NCBI GenBank assembly: GCA_025800365.1
Contig: JAOXRT010000026.1
Coordinates: 1 to 43,466, forward strand
Length of the DNA stretch: 43,466 bases
Reading direction: 5' to 3'
DNA from: Cellvibrionaceae bacterium
GTDB taxonomy: Bacteria; Pseudomonadota; Gammaproteobacteria; Pseudomonadales; Cellvibrionaceae
Positions 1 to 9,225 of the stretch are shown here, piece by piece; the first letter of the stretch is position 1, and each line of letters opens with the position of its first letter. A model generated the notes under the pieces. The model ran no database searches. It was not told the DNA's origin and worked only from the letters and a program-made list of their open reading frames with translations. Both the position numbers and the translations under genes were made by a program.

Positions 1-1623
1 AACATCATAATCGCTGATCTCAGCGCGTTCGGCGGCAGCCTTAATGGCATCGTTTAGGCCACCGAGTTTATCAACCAGGCCATTCGCTAAGGCTTGCTCA
101 CCACTCCAAACACGGCCTTGAGCAATTTCATTAATAGCTTCCGGGGTGCTTTCACGGCCTTCAGCTGCGATATCTAGAAACTGTTTGTATACCTGTTCAA
201 CACCTTGTTGCACAACACGCTCGGCCAATGGGCTAAGGGTGCGATCAACACGCATACTGCCAGCAAGCAAAGTAGTGCCTAAACCGTCCGTATGAATACC
301 CAAATGCTTTAAGCTTTCTTCAAGGGTAGGGAAGGCGCCAAATACACCGATGGAGCCGGTAATAGTGGTAGGTGTAGCCCAAATTTCATCACTCGTTGCC
401 GAGATCCAATAGCCACCAGAGGCGGCAACGCTGCCCATGGAAACAATAACCGGGATATCTTCTTGTAAGTCGAGCAGCTGCTGGCGAATAATTTCTGAGG
501 CAAAAGCACTGCCGCCGCCAGAATCTACACGCAGTACCAAGGCTTTGAGTTTTTCTTCCTTAGCTTGGCGAATCAATTCTGCCAAGGTATCGCCACCAAT
601 AGTGCCTTCAGGTTGCTCGCCATCTAAGATGGTGCCGCTGGCAACAATTAAGCCGACTTTGTCTTCTTTGCTATTAAAGTTGGGAAGCTCAAGGGCAAGA
701 TAAGAGTCGCTATCGATACCGCGGTAGCCATCGCCGTCTTCATTCTTGCCGACTTTTTCCTGCAGCTTGGCAAGTTGTTTATGGCGTGGCAGTAGCTCGT
801 CTACATAGCCCGCTGATAGTGCCAATGCGGCGGAATCACCGTTAGCTTCGGCTAAGCGAACATCCATATTGTTGATCAAAGCATTGATGCTGCCGTTTTC
901 CAATTCACGCAGTGTTTCTACGCGTTGGGTATAGTGCGCCCATAATTGGTTTAGCCATTGTCCGTTGTGCTCTTTCGATGCTTCGGACATATCATTGCGC
1001 ATATAAGGCTCTAGAAAATCTTTATACTGGCCAACTTTAAAGACATGCACATTGACGGCAAGTTTATCCAGCGCGTCTTTATAATAATTACGGTAAGACG
1101 CAAAGCCCATTAGGCTTACACCGCCCATTGGGTTGAGATAAATCTCGTCCGCAAAGGCCGCAAGATAGTATTGGCTTTGTGAGTAGTAATCGCCAACCGC
1201 ATAGACAGGCTTGCCAGTGCTTTTAAAGTCTTCAATACTTTGGCCAAGTTCATCTAGCTTACTTAAACCACCTGCCATTCCGCCGAGATCCAAGACCATC
1301 GAGTTGATCATGTCGTCGTCTTTGGCTTTTTCGATAGCCTTTTGCAGATCGCGTAGGCGGGTCTCATTGCGGCTATTGTTGCCCATCAGCTGAGCAAAAG
1401 GATCTTGGGCGCTGAGCTGATCGACTAAGTAACCGGACGGTGCAATAACCAGAGCTGTTTTCTCAGTGAGGGGCTTGGGCCCTTTGGGCTGCAAGGCCAC
1501 AATAAAGGCGATCAGCAAAAAGAAAAATAGAATATTCAGGACGATTCGGCGCAGGCCATTAATGGCATCCCAGATCCCTGATAGCAGGCGCAGTATCAAT
1601 GGGCGTTTAGCGGTTTCAGTCAT
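1..1623 (-). CDS. sppA: Signal peptide peptidase SppA, 67K type (3' end cut by window)
   Basis: Inner-membrane serine protease that degrades cleaved signal peptides in the plane of the membrane. The reading frame is open to the left edge, giving 541 residues. The E. coli enzyme has about 618, so roughly 75 C-terminal residues are missing. An N-terminal membrane anchor (about residues 24-44) precedes two tandem peptidase_S49 domains. The Ser/Lys dyad is visible: K201 in VGQYKDFLEPY and S402 in GSVAASGGYWIS. Their spacing (201 residues) agrees with E. coli K209 and S409. The ATG is supported by an upstream AGAAGGAT Shine-Dalgarno on the minus strand. It appears monocistronic in this window. Identification is firm from the catalytic motifs and the overall architecture. 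Confidence 0.95.
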   Translation of the reverse strand, partial: MTETAKRPLILRLLSGIWDAINGLRRIVLNILFFFLLIAFIVALQPKGPKPLTEKTALVIAPSGYLVDQLSAQDPFAQLMGNNSRNETRLRDLQKAIEKAKDDDMINSMVLDLGGMAGGLSKLDELGQSIEDFKSTGKPVYAVGDYYSQSQYYLAAFADEIYLNPMGGVSLMGFASYRNYYKDALDKLAVNVHVFKVGQYKDFLEPYMRNDMSEASKEHNGQWLNQLWAHYTQRVETLRELENGSINALINNMDVRLAEANGDSAALALSAGYVDELLPRHKQLAKLQEKVGKNEDGDGYRGIDSDSYLALELPNFNSKEDKVGLIVASGTILDGEQPEGTIGGDTLAELIRQAKEEKLKALVLRVDSGGGSAFASEIIRQQLLDLQEDIPVIVSMGSVAASGGYWISATSDEIWATPTTITGSIGVFGAFPTLEESLKHLGIHTDGLGTTLLAGSMRVDRTLSPLAERVVQQGVEQVYKQFLDIAAEGRESTPEAINEIAQGRVWSGEQALANGLVDKLGGLNDAIKAAAERAEISDYDV

Positions 1624-1741
1624 ATGCGATCCTTCTCAATCGGCTGCCTTTTGGGCAAGTATCTCTTAAATCAAACGTTGTTCTATCAGGCCAATGGTTT
1701 AATTTAACTGCAAGCGCTTTCTAGTAAAGCTTTGTTAGGGC

Positions 1742-2793
<1,052 letters not shown>

Positions 2794-2828
2794 CTAAAAC
2801 GTTATCTTTATAGGGTAAATGGCGCTGT

Positions 2829-3173
2829 TTAGATCAGCTCTAAGACATTTTCCGGCGGGCGACCTAATACGGCTTTGTCACCCTTAACCACGATTGGGCG
2901 CTCGATGAGCTTGGGGTGGCTGCACATGGCTTCAATTAAGGCCTTATCGCTGTGGCTGTCATCGGCCAAATTTAGCTCTTTATAGGCATCTTCGCCCTTG
3001 CGTAGCAGCTGGCGTGGGCTTATTGCTAATTTGGCAAGGATATCGGCCAGCGCTTTTTCGTTTGGAGTATTCTCTAGATAAAGCACAATTTCAGGGCTGA
3101 TGCCCTTTTCTTCCAAAATGGCCAAAGTTTGACGAGATTTTGAACAGCGTGGGTTGTGATAAATGGTGTACAT
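2829..3173 (-). CDS. arsC: ArsC-family (glutaredoxin-dependent) arsenate reductase
   Basis: Thioredoxin-fold ArsC/Spx-type protein that in the family reduces arsenate to arsenite using glutathione and glutaredoxin. I start it at the ATG giving MYTIYHNPRC, which has a GAAGGA Shine-Dalgarno 8 bases upstream; a longer frame upstream adds 12 residues unlike the family. The resulting 114-residue protein has Cys10 in NPRCSKSRQ and three arginines, R58, R92 and R105. These sit exactly two positions before E. coli C12, R60, R94 and R107. No arsR, arsB or acr3 gene is nearby, so it is a housekeeping-context ArsC. Whether it serves arsenate resistance or general thiol chemistry is not decidable from sequence. 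Confidence 0.9.
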   Translation of the reverse strand: MYTIYHNPRCSKSRQTLAILEEKGISPEIVLYLENTPNEKALADILAKLAISPRQLLRKGEDAYKELNLADDSHSDKALIEAMCSHPKLIERPIVVKGDKAVLGRPPENVLELI

Positions 3174-3252
3174 AGCGAATTCCTTCAATAATCGCGACAT
3201 GGTTCTCACGTAGGCTTCACCTAGCTTAAGTAGGCTTGCGCTTAATGGACTA

Positions 3253-3282
3253 AACTGCCTATTGTATGTCGATGAGGCAGTT
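3253..3282. promoter_or_regulatory. Inverted repeat in the arsC / YihY divergent promoter region
   Basis: AACTGCCT at 3253-3260 pairs perfectly with AGGCAGTT at 3275-3282 across a 14-base spacer. The same 270-base divergent region also has two GTAGGCTT direct copies exactly 20 bases apart (3210-3217, 3230-3237). Arm length and location suit a dimeric repressor site, but no regulator gene is adjacent. A chance repeat is possible. Confidence 0.25.
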
Positions 3283-3443
3283 AAGACTAATCCTAAATGC
3301 TTGTGCTAAGTGTACGCCATGCATAGGGAAAACTAGATTGCCGTGATATAAAGGGCGCTTAGAAAAAGGGAATTTGCAAACGATATTATTCAATTACCCG
3401 TCGATGGGGTGAATACCCAACGACAACGACTGCTGAGGACAAT

Positions 3444-4751
3444 ATGATTACGATTGAGACGGTAAAGCGTTTTATCCAGCAAATCATATTTCACTACCAG
3501 GATAAACAGTGCCAAAAGAGCGCTGCAGCCCTGACGTATATGACCTTATTTGCCATCGTCCCAATGATGACGGTGAGCTATTCCATGTTTTCGGTGATTC
3601 CCGCTTTCTCTGGCCTGGAATCCCAGCTGCAAGCACTGATCTTTAATAACTTCGTTCCCTCCACAGGGCAAGAGGTGCAGCAGTACTTATCCGGCTTTTC
3701 TTCCCAGGCCCGCAGCTTAACTTCGGTTGGTGTGATCATGCTGGTGGTGACCGCCTATCTAATGCTGAAAAACATTGAGGGTAATTTCAATTCCATCTGG
3801 GGAGTGAAAGAAGGACGTAAAGGCCTGGCGAACTTTTTATTGTATTGGGCGGTGCTAAGTCTTGGTCCTCTGCTTTTGGGCATGGGCCTGGCCGTAACCA
3901 CCTATCTTTTATCTTTAAAATTATTTGAAGGGGTAGAAACTCAAGGCTTCTTTGCGGGCTTACTGGGCTTTTTACCTTTTGTGTTGGCGACCGCGGCGTT
4001 TACACTTTTGTTTGTAGCGGTACCCAATTGCAAGGTGAACCTAAAGCATGCGGCGATAGGTGGTCTGCTTACCGCGATTGCTTTTGAACTGGTTAAAAAG
4101 TTGTTCGCTACTGTTGTAGGGATGACTTCCTTAGAAGTGATTTATGGCGCTTTTGCGGTTGTGCCTTTGTTTCTGGTGTGGATCTACGTGATGTGGATGC
4201 TGGTGCTATCGGGTGCTATTTTAGTGCGAGTTTTATCTACTTTCTCTCAGGGGGCAGAAGGTCAGCACTATCCAGATTTGGTAGCGGCGCTATTGGTTTT
4301 GTGGGCTTTTCATCAGCGTTGGCAGCAAGGTGAGAGCTTGACCGATAGACACGCTGCCGAAGTGGGGGTGGATGGCCGTCAATGGGCAACTATTCGCGAG
4401 TCCTTAATTCAGCAGCAAATTATCGCGGCAACTAATAATGGCGACTATGTATTAAGTAAAGATCTTTCCCGCGTGCGTTTACGTAGTTTGGCGGGAATGG
4501 TTGGGGTAGAAAGCCAATTGCCGGGTGAATCTCGTTTCTTGCAGTCTCTACCTTGGTTCCCTTCGGTGGCCGCCAGAATGCTCGCCATCGATCAAAAAAC
4601 AGAGCTGGAATATGATGTCTGTTTAACTGAGGTCTTTAATACGGTTCCGCAAACCTTAGAGCTACCAGAAGAAGATGCCTTAATTAGTGACGAAGGGGTT
4701 TTTCCTATTCATCAGGCTAAGCAAGGCAATGGCTCTAATGATACCCAGTAG
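3444..4751 (+). CDS. YihY/virulence factor BrkB family membrane protein
   Basis: 435-residue inner membrane protein. The N-terminal ~280 residues are the YihY/BrkB (UPF0761) domain. It has the characteristic KSAAALTYMTLFAIVPMM start, several transmembrane helices (about residues 39-61, 92-110, 130-156, 168-190, 203-222 and 234-262) and the conserved VYGAFA-like segment, here IYGAFAVVPLFLVWIYVMW. E. coli YihY is about 290 residues. The extra ~150 C-terminal residues are soluble and look like a winged-helix-type appendage, which occurs in some family members. The family was once mis-annotated as RNase BN, and its transport function is unproven. It diverges from arsC and is followed directly by a thioredoxin-like lipoprotein. 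Confidence 0.88.
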   Translation: MITIETVKRFIQQIIFHYQDKQCQKSAAALTYMTLFAIVPMMTVSYSMFSVIPAFSGLESQLQALIFNNFVPSTGQEVQQYLSGFSSQARSLTSVGVIMLVVTAYLMLKNIEGNFNSIWGVKEGRKGLANFLLYWAVLSLGPLLLGMGLAVTTYLLSLKLFEGVETQGFFAGLLGFLPFVLATAAFTLLFVAVPNCKVNLKHAAIGGLLTAIAFELVKKLFATVVGMTSLEVIYGAFAVVPLFLVWIYVMWMLVLSGAILVRVLSTFSQGAEGQHYPDLVAALLVLWAFHQRWQQGESLTDRHAAEVGVDGRQWATIRESLIQQQIIAATNNGDYVLSKDLSRVRLRSLAGMVGVESQLPGESRFLQSLPWFPSVAARMLAIDQKTELEYDVCLTEVFNTVPQTLELPEEDALISDEGVFPIHQAKQGNGSNDTQ

Positions 4752-4788
4752 TAGAGAAAGCAATCGGGTGAAAGGATTAGGTAGATTT

Positions 4789-5304
4789 GTGAAAGCTAAG
4801 CGATTTTCTAAAAACCTATTGGGTGGCGCCTTTGTGCTTGCTGGGCTGCTGTTGGGCGGCTGTGATAGCGCTAACAAGTTGCCACTGGCCAGTGGCCAAT
4901 CTATTGATTTGCAGGCCGAGCAAACCCTAGTGATTAACTACTGGGCCGATTGGTGTAAACCTTGTCGCCATGAAATTCCAGAGCTTAATCAGCTTGATAA
5001 AGAAGAAGGCATTACTGTAATCGGTATCGACTTTGATAAGCATCAGGGGCAGCAGCTGAATGATTTGATTCAGGATATGAATATCGACTTTGCTGTGTTA
5101 GCCGGTGATCTAGAGCCCAATGCGATTCACCCTGAGCTGAGTAGACAGGCAAAAGCTTTACCGATGACCTATCTATTAACAATTCCTGCGAAAGCTTCCG
5201 GTGAGGCCACACGGTTGAGCCCTGTTTTTTTGGGGCCGCAAACTAAGGATGGGCTGCTGGAAAAAATCAGTGCGTTTAAAACAGCCCAGGCTGAAAAAAG
5301 TTAA
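4789..5304 (+). CDS. Thioredoxin/TlpA-like lipoprotein
   Basis: Periplasm-facing thiol-disulfide protein. The chosen GTG start gives a compact lipoprotein signal (KAKR n-region, hydrophobic core, lipobox LLGGC with Cys25). It has AAGGATTAGG just upstream. In-frame ATGs at 4687, 4729 and 4738 would overlap the YihY gene and give an unusually long n-region, so they are less likely. After lipidation the protein carries a thioredoxin fold with the active site WADWCKPC (C56 and C59) and a TlpA-like PELNQL segment. It lies 37 bases after the YihY-family gene and may be cotranscribed. The role is probably reduction or maturation of extracytoplasmic thiols; the partner is unknown. Confidence 0.85.
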   Translation: MKAKRFSKNLLGGAFVLAGLLLGGCDSANKLPLASGQSIDLQAEQTLVINYWADWCKPCRHEIPELNQLDKEEGITVIGIDFDKHQGQQLNDLIQDMNIDFAVLAGDLEPNAIHPELSRQAKALPMTYLLTIPAKASGEATRLSPVFLGPQTKDGLLEKISAFKTAQAEKS

Positions 5305-5369
5305 GTGCTGGCCTTATCTCAATATTATTGAATTTCTTTTAAAGTTTTATTAATTCTACCGCTATCGTG

Positions 5370-5394
5370 ATGCCGCTCTCATTAAGAGTGGCAT
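5370..5394. repeat. Hairpin upstream of the TonB-dependent receptor
   Basis: ATGCCGCTCT (5370-5379) and AGAGTGGCAT (5385-5394) form a 10-bp stem with one G-T pair and a 5-base loop, about 65 bases after the lipoprotein stop and 100 bases before the receptor start. There is no T-run, so this is a weak terminator at best. It may instead be an operator or leader structure. Confidence 0.3.
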
Positions 5395-5491
5395 GCTTGC
5401 ATTGTCATATTTACATCACCGCTCCGTCATAAAGCCTTGTTAGATTGCTTTGCGTTTTACGCTATCGCACCATAACAAAGGACTTAATCTA

Positions 5492-7816
5492 GTGAAGCCG
5501 TCATCCGTTTTTTCTAAGTTGTTACTAAGTAGTGCCATTTCTGCCATTGCTATGCAAGCTGCCGCAGAGAATGCCGCGAGCAATAATCCTGTTTACGAAG
5601 AAATTATCGTAACTGCACAAAAACACAGTCAAAACCTACAAGATGTTGCCAGTGCTGTTACCGCCTTAAAGGGCGACCAATTGGATGTTATGAATATCTC
5701 TGATCCTTTTGATATGAGTGATAAGGTTCCTGGTGTAGTGTTTAGTACGGTGCAGGGTTATCGCCGCACTGTCACTATTCGCGGGGTAGGTAATGAAATA
5801 CCCGATAACGCCGGTACCAAGCCTGCGGTAGCTTTTCATGTTGATGGTGTATTTTTAGCGAATGACTATGCTTTAAACGCAGACATGATCGATGTGGAGC
5901 GCGTGGAAATTACACGGGGTCCTGATGGCACTCTGTTTGGTAACAGTTCCACAGGCGGTGCGATTAATGTTGTTACTAAAAAGCCAGACTTTGAAGAATT
6001 TTCCGGCTATGTAGATGCCACTGTGGGTAACTTTGATCAGGGAAATATCCGCGCTGCTGTCAATGTTCCTCTATCTGATAGTGTCGCAATTCGTGTGGCG
6101 GCGGCTCATCGCGAGCATGAAGGCTATACGCAAAATGTCTACTTCGATGACTTTTACTTAGATGACGAAAACGATAACACTGTAAAGGTGCAGCTGGCTT
6201 GGGATATTAGCGATAACCTTTCGGCGCTTCTGCAGCATCAAATTTATCGCAGTGATACCAATGGCCCAGCACTAAAAGGGACTTTTGATACCGTATCCAG
6301 TGATCCTCGCAAGGTATCCCATGACACTCGAGAGTTTTACAAACTGGAAAATGACATCAGCAGTTTGCATTTAAACTGGGATGGTGAGTTGTTTAATGTC
6401 AGTGGTATTTTTAGCTATCAAGAATACGATATGAAGCGTTTGCTGGATGTTGATCGCACCTCTTTGACTGCTAATGATCCTGCACCTTTGCCATTGGAAG
6501 GACGACTTGACCTTCTGGGTGAGGCGCCTCTACCACAGTTTATCAGCGATCTTAAGCAGCAAGATGAATCAAAAACCGCAGAAATCAATATCACTTCAAA
6601 TGACGATAGCTCGCTGCGTTGGGTTTTAGGTGCCTTCTACTTGGATACTACGGTATTCAGTAATACGAGTAACTTCTTTGATGCCGGCCGCGACGGCAAC
6701 CCAATTAGCCAGGTAATTGCGGGGCCCAATGTATTCGCTAATAATCCGGATTTGGATTTTATTAATGCGGATTACCGCAATTTTCAATCTCGTTCGATCT
6801 TTGGTCAGCTTAGCTTCAATATTAGCGAAGCCTTTGCGATCACAGCAGGCCTGCGCCACACTAATAATGAGTTCCAAGATGAGCGCTGTAATTTCAACTG
6901 TGTACCTGATCGCGCCAAGATCTCCAGTCGTCCAGCAAATAAAACCGATAATGTGACGGGTAAAATTGCCTTGGAGTATCGCTATAGCGATGACAACTTA
7001 CTCTATGCGTCGATTGCCACAGGCGTGAAACCGGCCGGCTCTAACAGCAGTAGCGATACTCGATTCTTCCCAGAAGTATTTGATAAAGAGTTGGTAACCG
7101 CCTATGAAGTTGGTTCTAAGAATATGTGGTGGGATAATCGTGTGCGCTTAAATGCCGCGGCCTTTTACTACGATTATGAAGATTACTTGTTTGAATCCAG
7201 CGGTATTGGCCGATTCGCAGCGGGTGCATCTAATCTACCAAAGGCAGAAATTTACGGCCTAGAAATTGAAGCTGATGCAGCACTTAGCGACACTCTAAAC
7301 TTGGCTTTTACCCTAACAGCTATGGAATCAGAAATCACCGAAGGGCGTGATGCTATTGACCGAGCCACCGCAGAAAATGCTACCACCGGCCTTCAAATCA
7401 GCGGTGCCTCCACTGAAGAAGTAAATGCAGCCCGTGAGGCAACAGCGGTTAATTTAACGGGTAATGAATTAGCGAAGATTCCAGACTTAGTGGCCAATAT
7501 CCGTTTAAGTCACCGATTGGAGCTAGATCAATTGGGCAGCTTAACAACAACCTTTAGCCACACCTACCGCGGTGAGTACTTCGCTCGTGTGTTTAATTCA
7601 CCAGAAAGAGACGTAGTGGATTCCTACAATATCAGCCACATCAACTTCCGCTACCAGCCCAATGGCGCACAGTGGAATGCCGAGCTAAACATTCAAAACT
7701 TATTTGACAAGGATGCGATCTCATCTCGTCATACCGATACTTACGCACTAGGCATGACCAGCAATCAGTATTTGGCGCCTAGAACGGTGAGTTTGGGTGC
7801 GCGGTATAACTTTTAG
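5492..7816 (+). CDS. TonB-dependent outer membrane receptor
   Basis: 774-residue outer-membrane gated channel that imports a ligand with TonB/ExbBD energy. The GTG start has AAAGGA 8 bases upstream; a longer TTG frame from 5450 lacks a ribosome site. The signal peptide ends near AMQAAA, followed by the TonB box and plug entry EEIIVTAQK and NLQDVASAVTAL. The plug carries TIRGVG and EVTRGP-like (ERVEITRGPDGTLFG) motifs and GGAINVVTKKP. The rest is a beta-barrel ending in an aromatic residue (ARYNF). The many Asp/Asn-rich loops resemble the large CirA/FecA-like families of marine Cellvibrionales-type bacteria. No siderophore, cobalamin or polysaccharide gene is nearby, so the substrate is unknown. 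It ends in a strong hairpin terminator. Confidence 0.93.
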   Translation: MKPSSVFSKLLLSSAISAIAMQAAAENAASNNPVYEEIIVTAQKHSQNLQDVASAVTALKGDQLDVMNISDPFDMSDKVPGVVFSTVQGYRRTVTIRGVGNEIPDNAGTKPAVAFHVDGVFLANDYALNADMIDVERVEITRGPDGTLFGNSSTGGAINVVTKKPDFEEFSGYVDATVGNFDQGNIRAAVNVPLSDSVAIRVAAAHREHEGYTQNVYFDDFYLDDENDNTVKVQLAWDISDNLSALLQHQIYRSDTNGPALKGTFDTVSSDPRKVSHDTREFYKLENDISSLHLNWDGELFNVSGIFSYQEYDMKRLLDVDRTSLTANDPAPLPLEGRLDLLGEAPLPQFISDLKQQDESKTAEINITSNDDSSLRWVLGAFYLDTTVFSNTSNFFDAGRDGNPISQVIAGPNVFANNPDLDFINADYRNFQSRSIFGQLSFNISEAFAITAGLRHTNNEFQDERCNFNCVPDRAKISSRPANKTDNVTGKIALEYRYSDDNLLYASIATGVKPAGSNSSSDTRFFPEVFDKELVTAYEVGSKNMWWDNRVRLNAAAFYYDYEDYLFESSGIGRFAAGASNLPKAEIYGLEIEADAALSDTLNLAFTLTAMESEITEGRDAIDRATAENATTGLQISGASTEEVNAAREATAVNLTGNELAKIPDLVANIRLSHRLELDQLGSLTTTFSHTYRGEYFARVFNSPERDVVDSYNISHINFRYQPNGAQWNAELNIQNLFDKDAISSRHTDTYALGMTSNQYLAPRTVSLGARYNF

Positions 7817-7833
7817 TGTTTTGCGTATCTATC

Positions 7834-7872
7834 AAGCGACTTGCCGCCCATGAGGGCGGCAAGTCGCTTTTC
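7834..7872 (+). terminator. Strong hairpin terminator after the TonB-dependent receptor
   Basis: A perfect 16-bp stem (AAGCGACTTGCCGCCC at 7834-7849 with its complement at 7854-7869), loop ATGA, then a short T-run. It sits 18 bases after the receptor stop and just before the stop of the convergent secreted protein, so it separates the two convergent units. The T-run is on the plus strand, so termination is best for the receptor transcript. Confidence 0.85.
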
Positions 7873-7874
7873 AT

Positions 7875-8321
7875 TTACTGAGCTTCCAAAGATTGTTTAA
7901 CTCTTTGTATAGTCAAATCATAAATTGTCGACTCATGAGAGTCGTCGAAGACCGTTGAAAAATGAAAAGCGTCGCTTTTACGAGAGCGGTTTCCCTCGCT
8001 ATCGATTGATATGATGTAAGCACTGTATAGTTGGTTTACTGCAAGCTCATCAATAATCATTTGACTCTCACCTACGATAGAGTAGGCGTTTTCTTCTTTA
8101 AAGTTTTTCTCAGTTCCTTCTTGAAACACATAGATTTGATATTCAATGTGATTCTGCGCAGTTTTGTCGTCTTGGCTTTCTGTCCAACGAAGAGTCACTG
8201 TGTTGCCAGCTACAAGAGATATATCAATGGCGGTAGGGCTTGGTGCAGATGATGCTTTGGCTTGGCTTCCATAAAGGCCTATAAAGCCAACCAAAATCAG
8301 AGCTCGTATCAATAGTTTCAT
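7875..8321 (-). CDS. Small secreted protein with a fibronectin type III-like fold
   Basis: 148-residue protein with a clear Sec signal peptide (LLIRALILVGFIGLYGSQAKA, cut near residue 23). The mature part has the pattern of one FN3 domain: TAIDISLV, a core Trp in VTLRWTESQDD, YQIYVF, and YSAYIISIDSEGNRS. It then has a short C-terminal helix. There are no cysteines and no enzymatic motif. It is convergent with the TonB receptor and stands alone, so no functional partner is suggested. The fold call is by pattern only; the function is unknown. Confidence 0.7.
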   Translation of the reverse strand: MKLLIRALILVGFIGLYGSQAKASSAPSPTAIDISLVAGNTVTLRWTESQDDKTAQNHIEYQIYVFQEGTEKNFKEENAYSIVGESQMIIDELAVNQLYSAYIISIDSEGNRSRKSDAFHFSTVFDDSHESTIYDLTIQRVKQSLEAQ

Positions 8322-8496
8322 AGCGCTTGCCTGTTGAAGATGTTCACAGCGCCAATCTATTACTCAAATTGGTATTGAAAAATAGGCCAATGGGTTTAAC
8401 TCTGTTGGGTGGTCAAATCTGCTGTGGTTTAGCCTCTGTGACCCTGAATATAGGCGTGAACATAGCCTCACACATAAATCATTTACCCCTTAAGAC

Positions 8497-8510
8497 TTGA
8501 TCTAGGGCAA
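8497..8510 (+). promoter_or_regulatory. Possible ANR/FNR-like box upstream of the regulator-cydAB cluster
   Basis: TTGAT-CTAG-GGCAA matches 8 of 10 defined positions of the ANR/FNR consensus TTGAT-N4-ATCAA, with one intact half. It lies 75 bases before the GbsR-like gene. Oxygen-responsive control of bd-type oxidases by ANR/FNR is known in Pseudomonas. The degenerate right half keeps confidence low. An imperfect-spacer inverted repeat AAGTTCT/AGAACTT (8514-8520, 8547-8553) follows directly and could be a site for the regulator itself. Confidence 0.3.
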
Positions 8511-8584
8511 TTAAAGTTCTAAACTTTCAATAATTTCTGAAAATACAGAACTTGCTGAAATTAGCCGAGTTAAGGATTTGATTT

Positions 8585-9139
8585 ATGACCATGACGCCGC
8601 AAATAGAGGCCTTTGTTTATCACTTTGGTGAGATGGGTAGTCGTTGGGGCTTTAATCGCACGGTGGGGCAGATGTATGCCTTGATCGTGCTGAGTGAGCA
8701 CCCGCTATGCGCCAATGACTTGAGTGAAGCCCTAAATATCTCCCGGGGTAATGTCAGTATGGGCCTAAAGGAGCTGCAATCCTGGCGTTTGCTGCAGGAA
8801 AAACGCGTTCCTGGTGATCGTAAGGAGTACTTTACCGCCGCTGGAAGTATCTGGGATATGGCGATTCGAGTGTTGGAAGAGCGCCGTCGCAGAGAAGTGG
8901 ACCCAACGCTAAGCCTGCTGCGCGATACCTTGCTTGAAAAGCCCAGTAACGATCAAGAAGTCTATGCCCAGGAGAAAATGCAAGAAATTCACGACTTGCT
9001 AGAGCTTTGTGGTGGTTGGGCTGATGAGTTACTGACTATACCCCCTAGCAAGTTGAAGACCTTAATGAAGCTTGGTAGTGGTATGGGCAAGGTGCTGGAG
9101 TTTACCGATAAGCTTACCTTGCGCAGCCCGGATACCTGA
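8585..9139 (+). CDS. GbsR/MarR family transcriptional regulator
   Basis: 184-residue winged-helix regulator. The N-terminal half holds the MarR/GbsR DNA-binding domain: FHFGEMGSRWGFNRTVGQMYALI-type entry helix, helix-turn-helix ANDLSEALNISRGNVSMGLKELQSW (about residues 43-67), then a wing with VPGDRKEYF. The C-terminal helices probably dimerise. GbsR proteins classically respond to choline or betaine. Here the gene is 86 bases upstream of cydAB on the same strand and no betaine gene is present, so it may regulate the terminal oxidase. That role is inference from position only. The start has AAGGATTTG upstream of the ATG at typical distance. Confidence 0.85.
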   Translation: MTMTPQIEAFVYHFGEMGSRWGFNRTVGQMYALIVLSEHPLCANDLSEALNISRGNVSMGLKELQSWRLLQEKRVPGDRKEYFTAAGSIWDMAIRVLEERRRREVDPTLSLLRDTLLEKPSNDQEVYAQEKMQEIHDLLELCGGWADELLTIPPSKLKTLMKLGSGMGKVLEFTDKLTLRSPDT

Positions 9140-9225
9140 CGTCTTTCCTAAGATTGGCTTTGTAGCCTTCTCGCTCTAAGCCACAGCTTTTCAAATCTCG
9201 CTTTTTTAAATCCACGAGGTACATC

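Noticed and set aside
3444-4751. Ribonuclease BN annotation
   Set aside because: YihY/BrkB proteins carried this label by an old misassignment; the sequence is a polytopic membrane protein with no nuclease motif.
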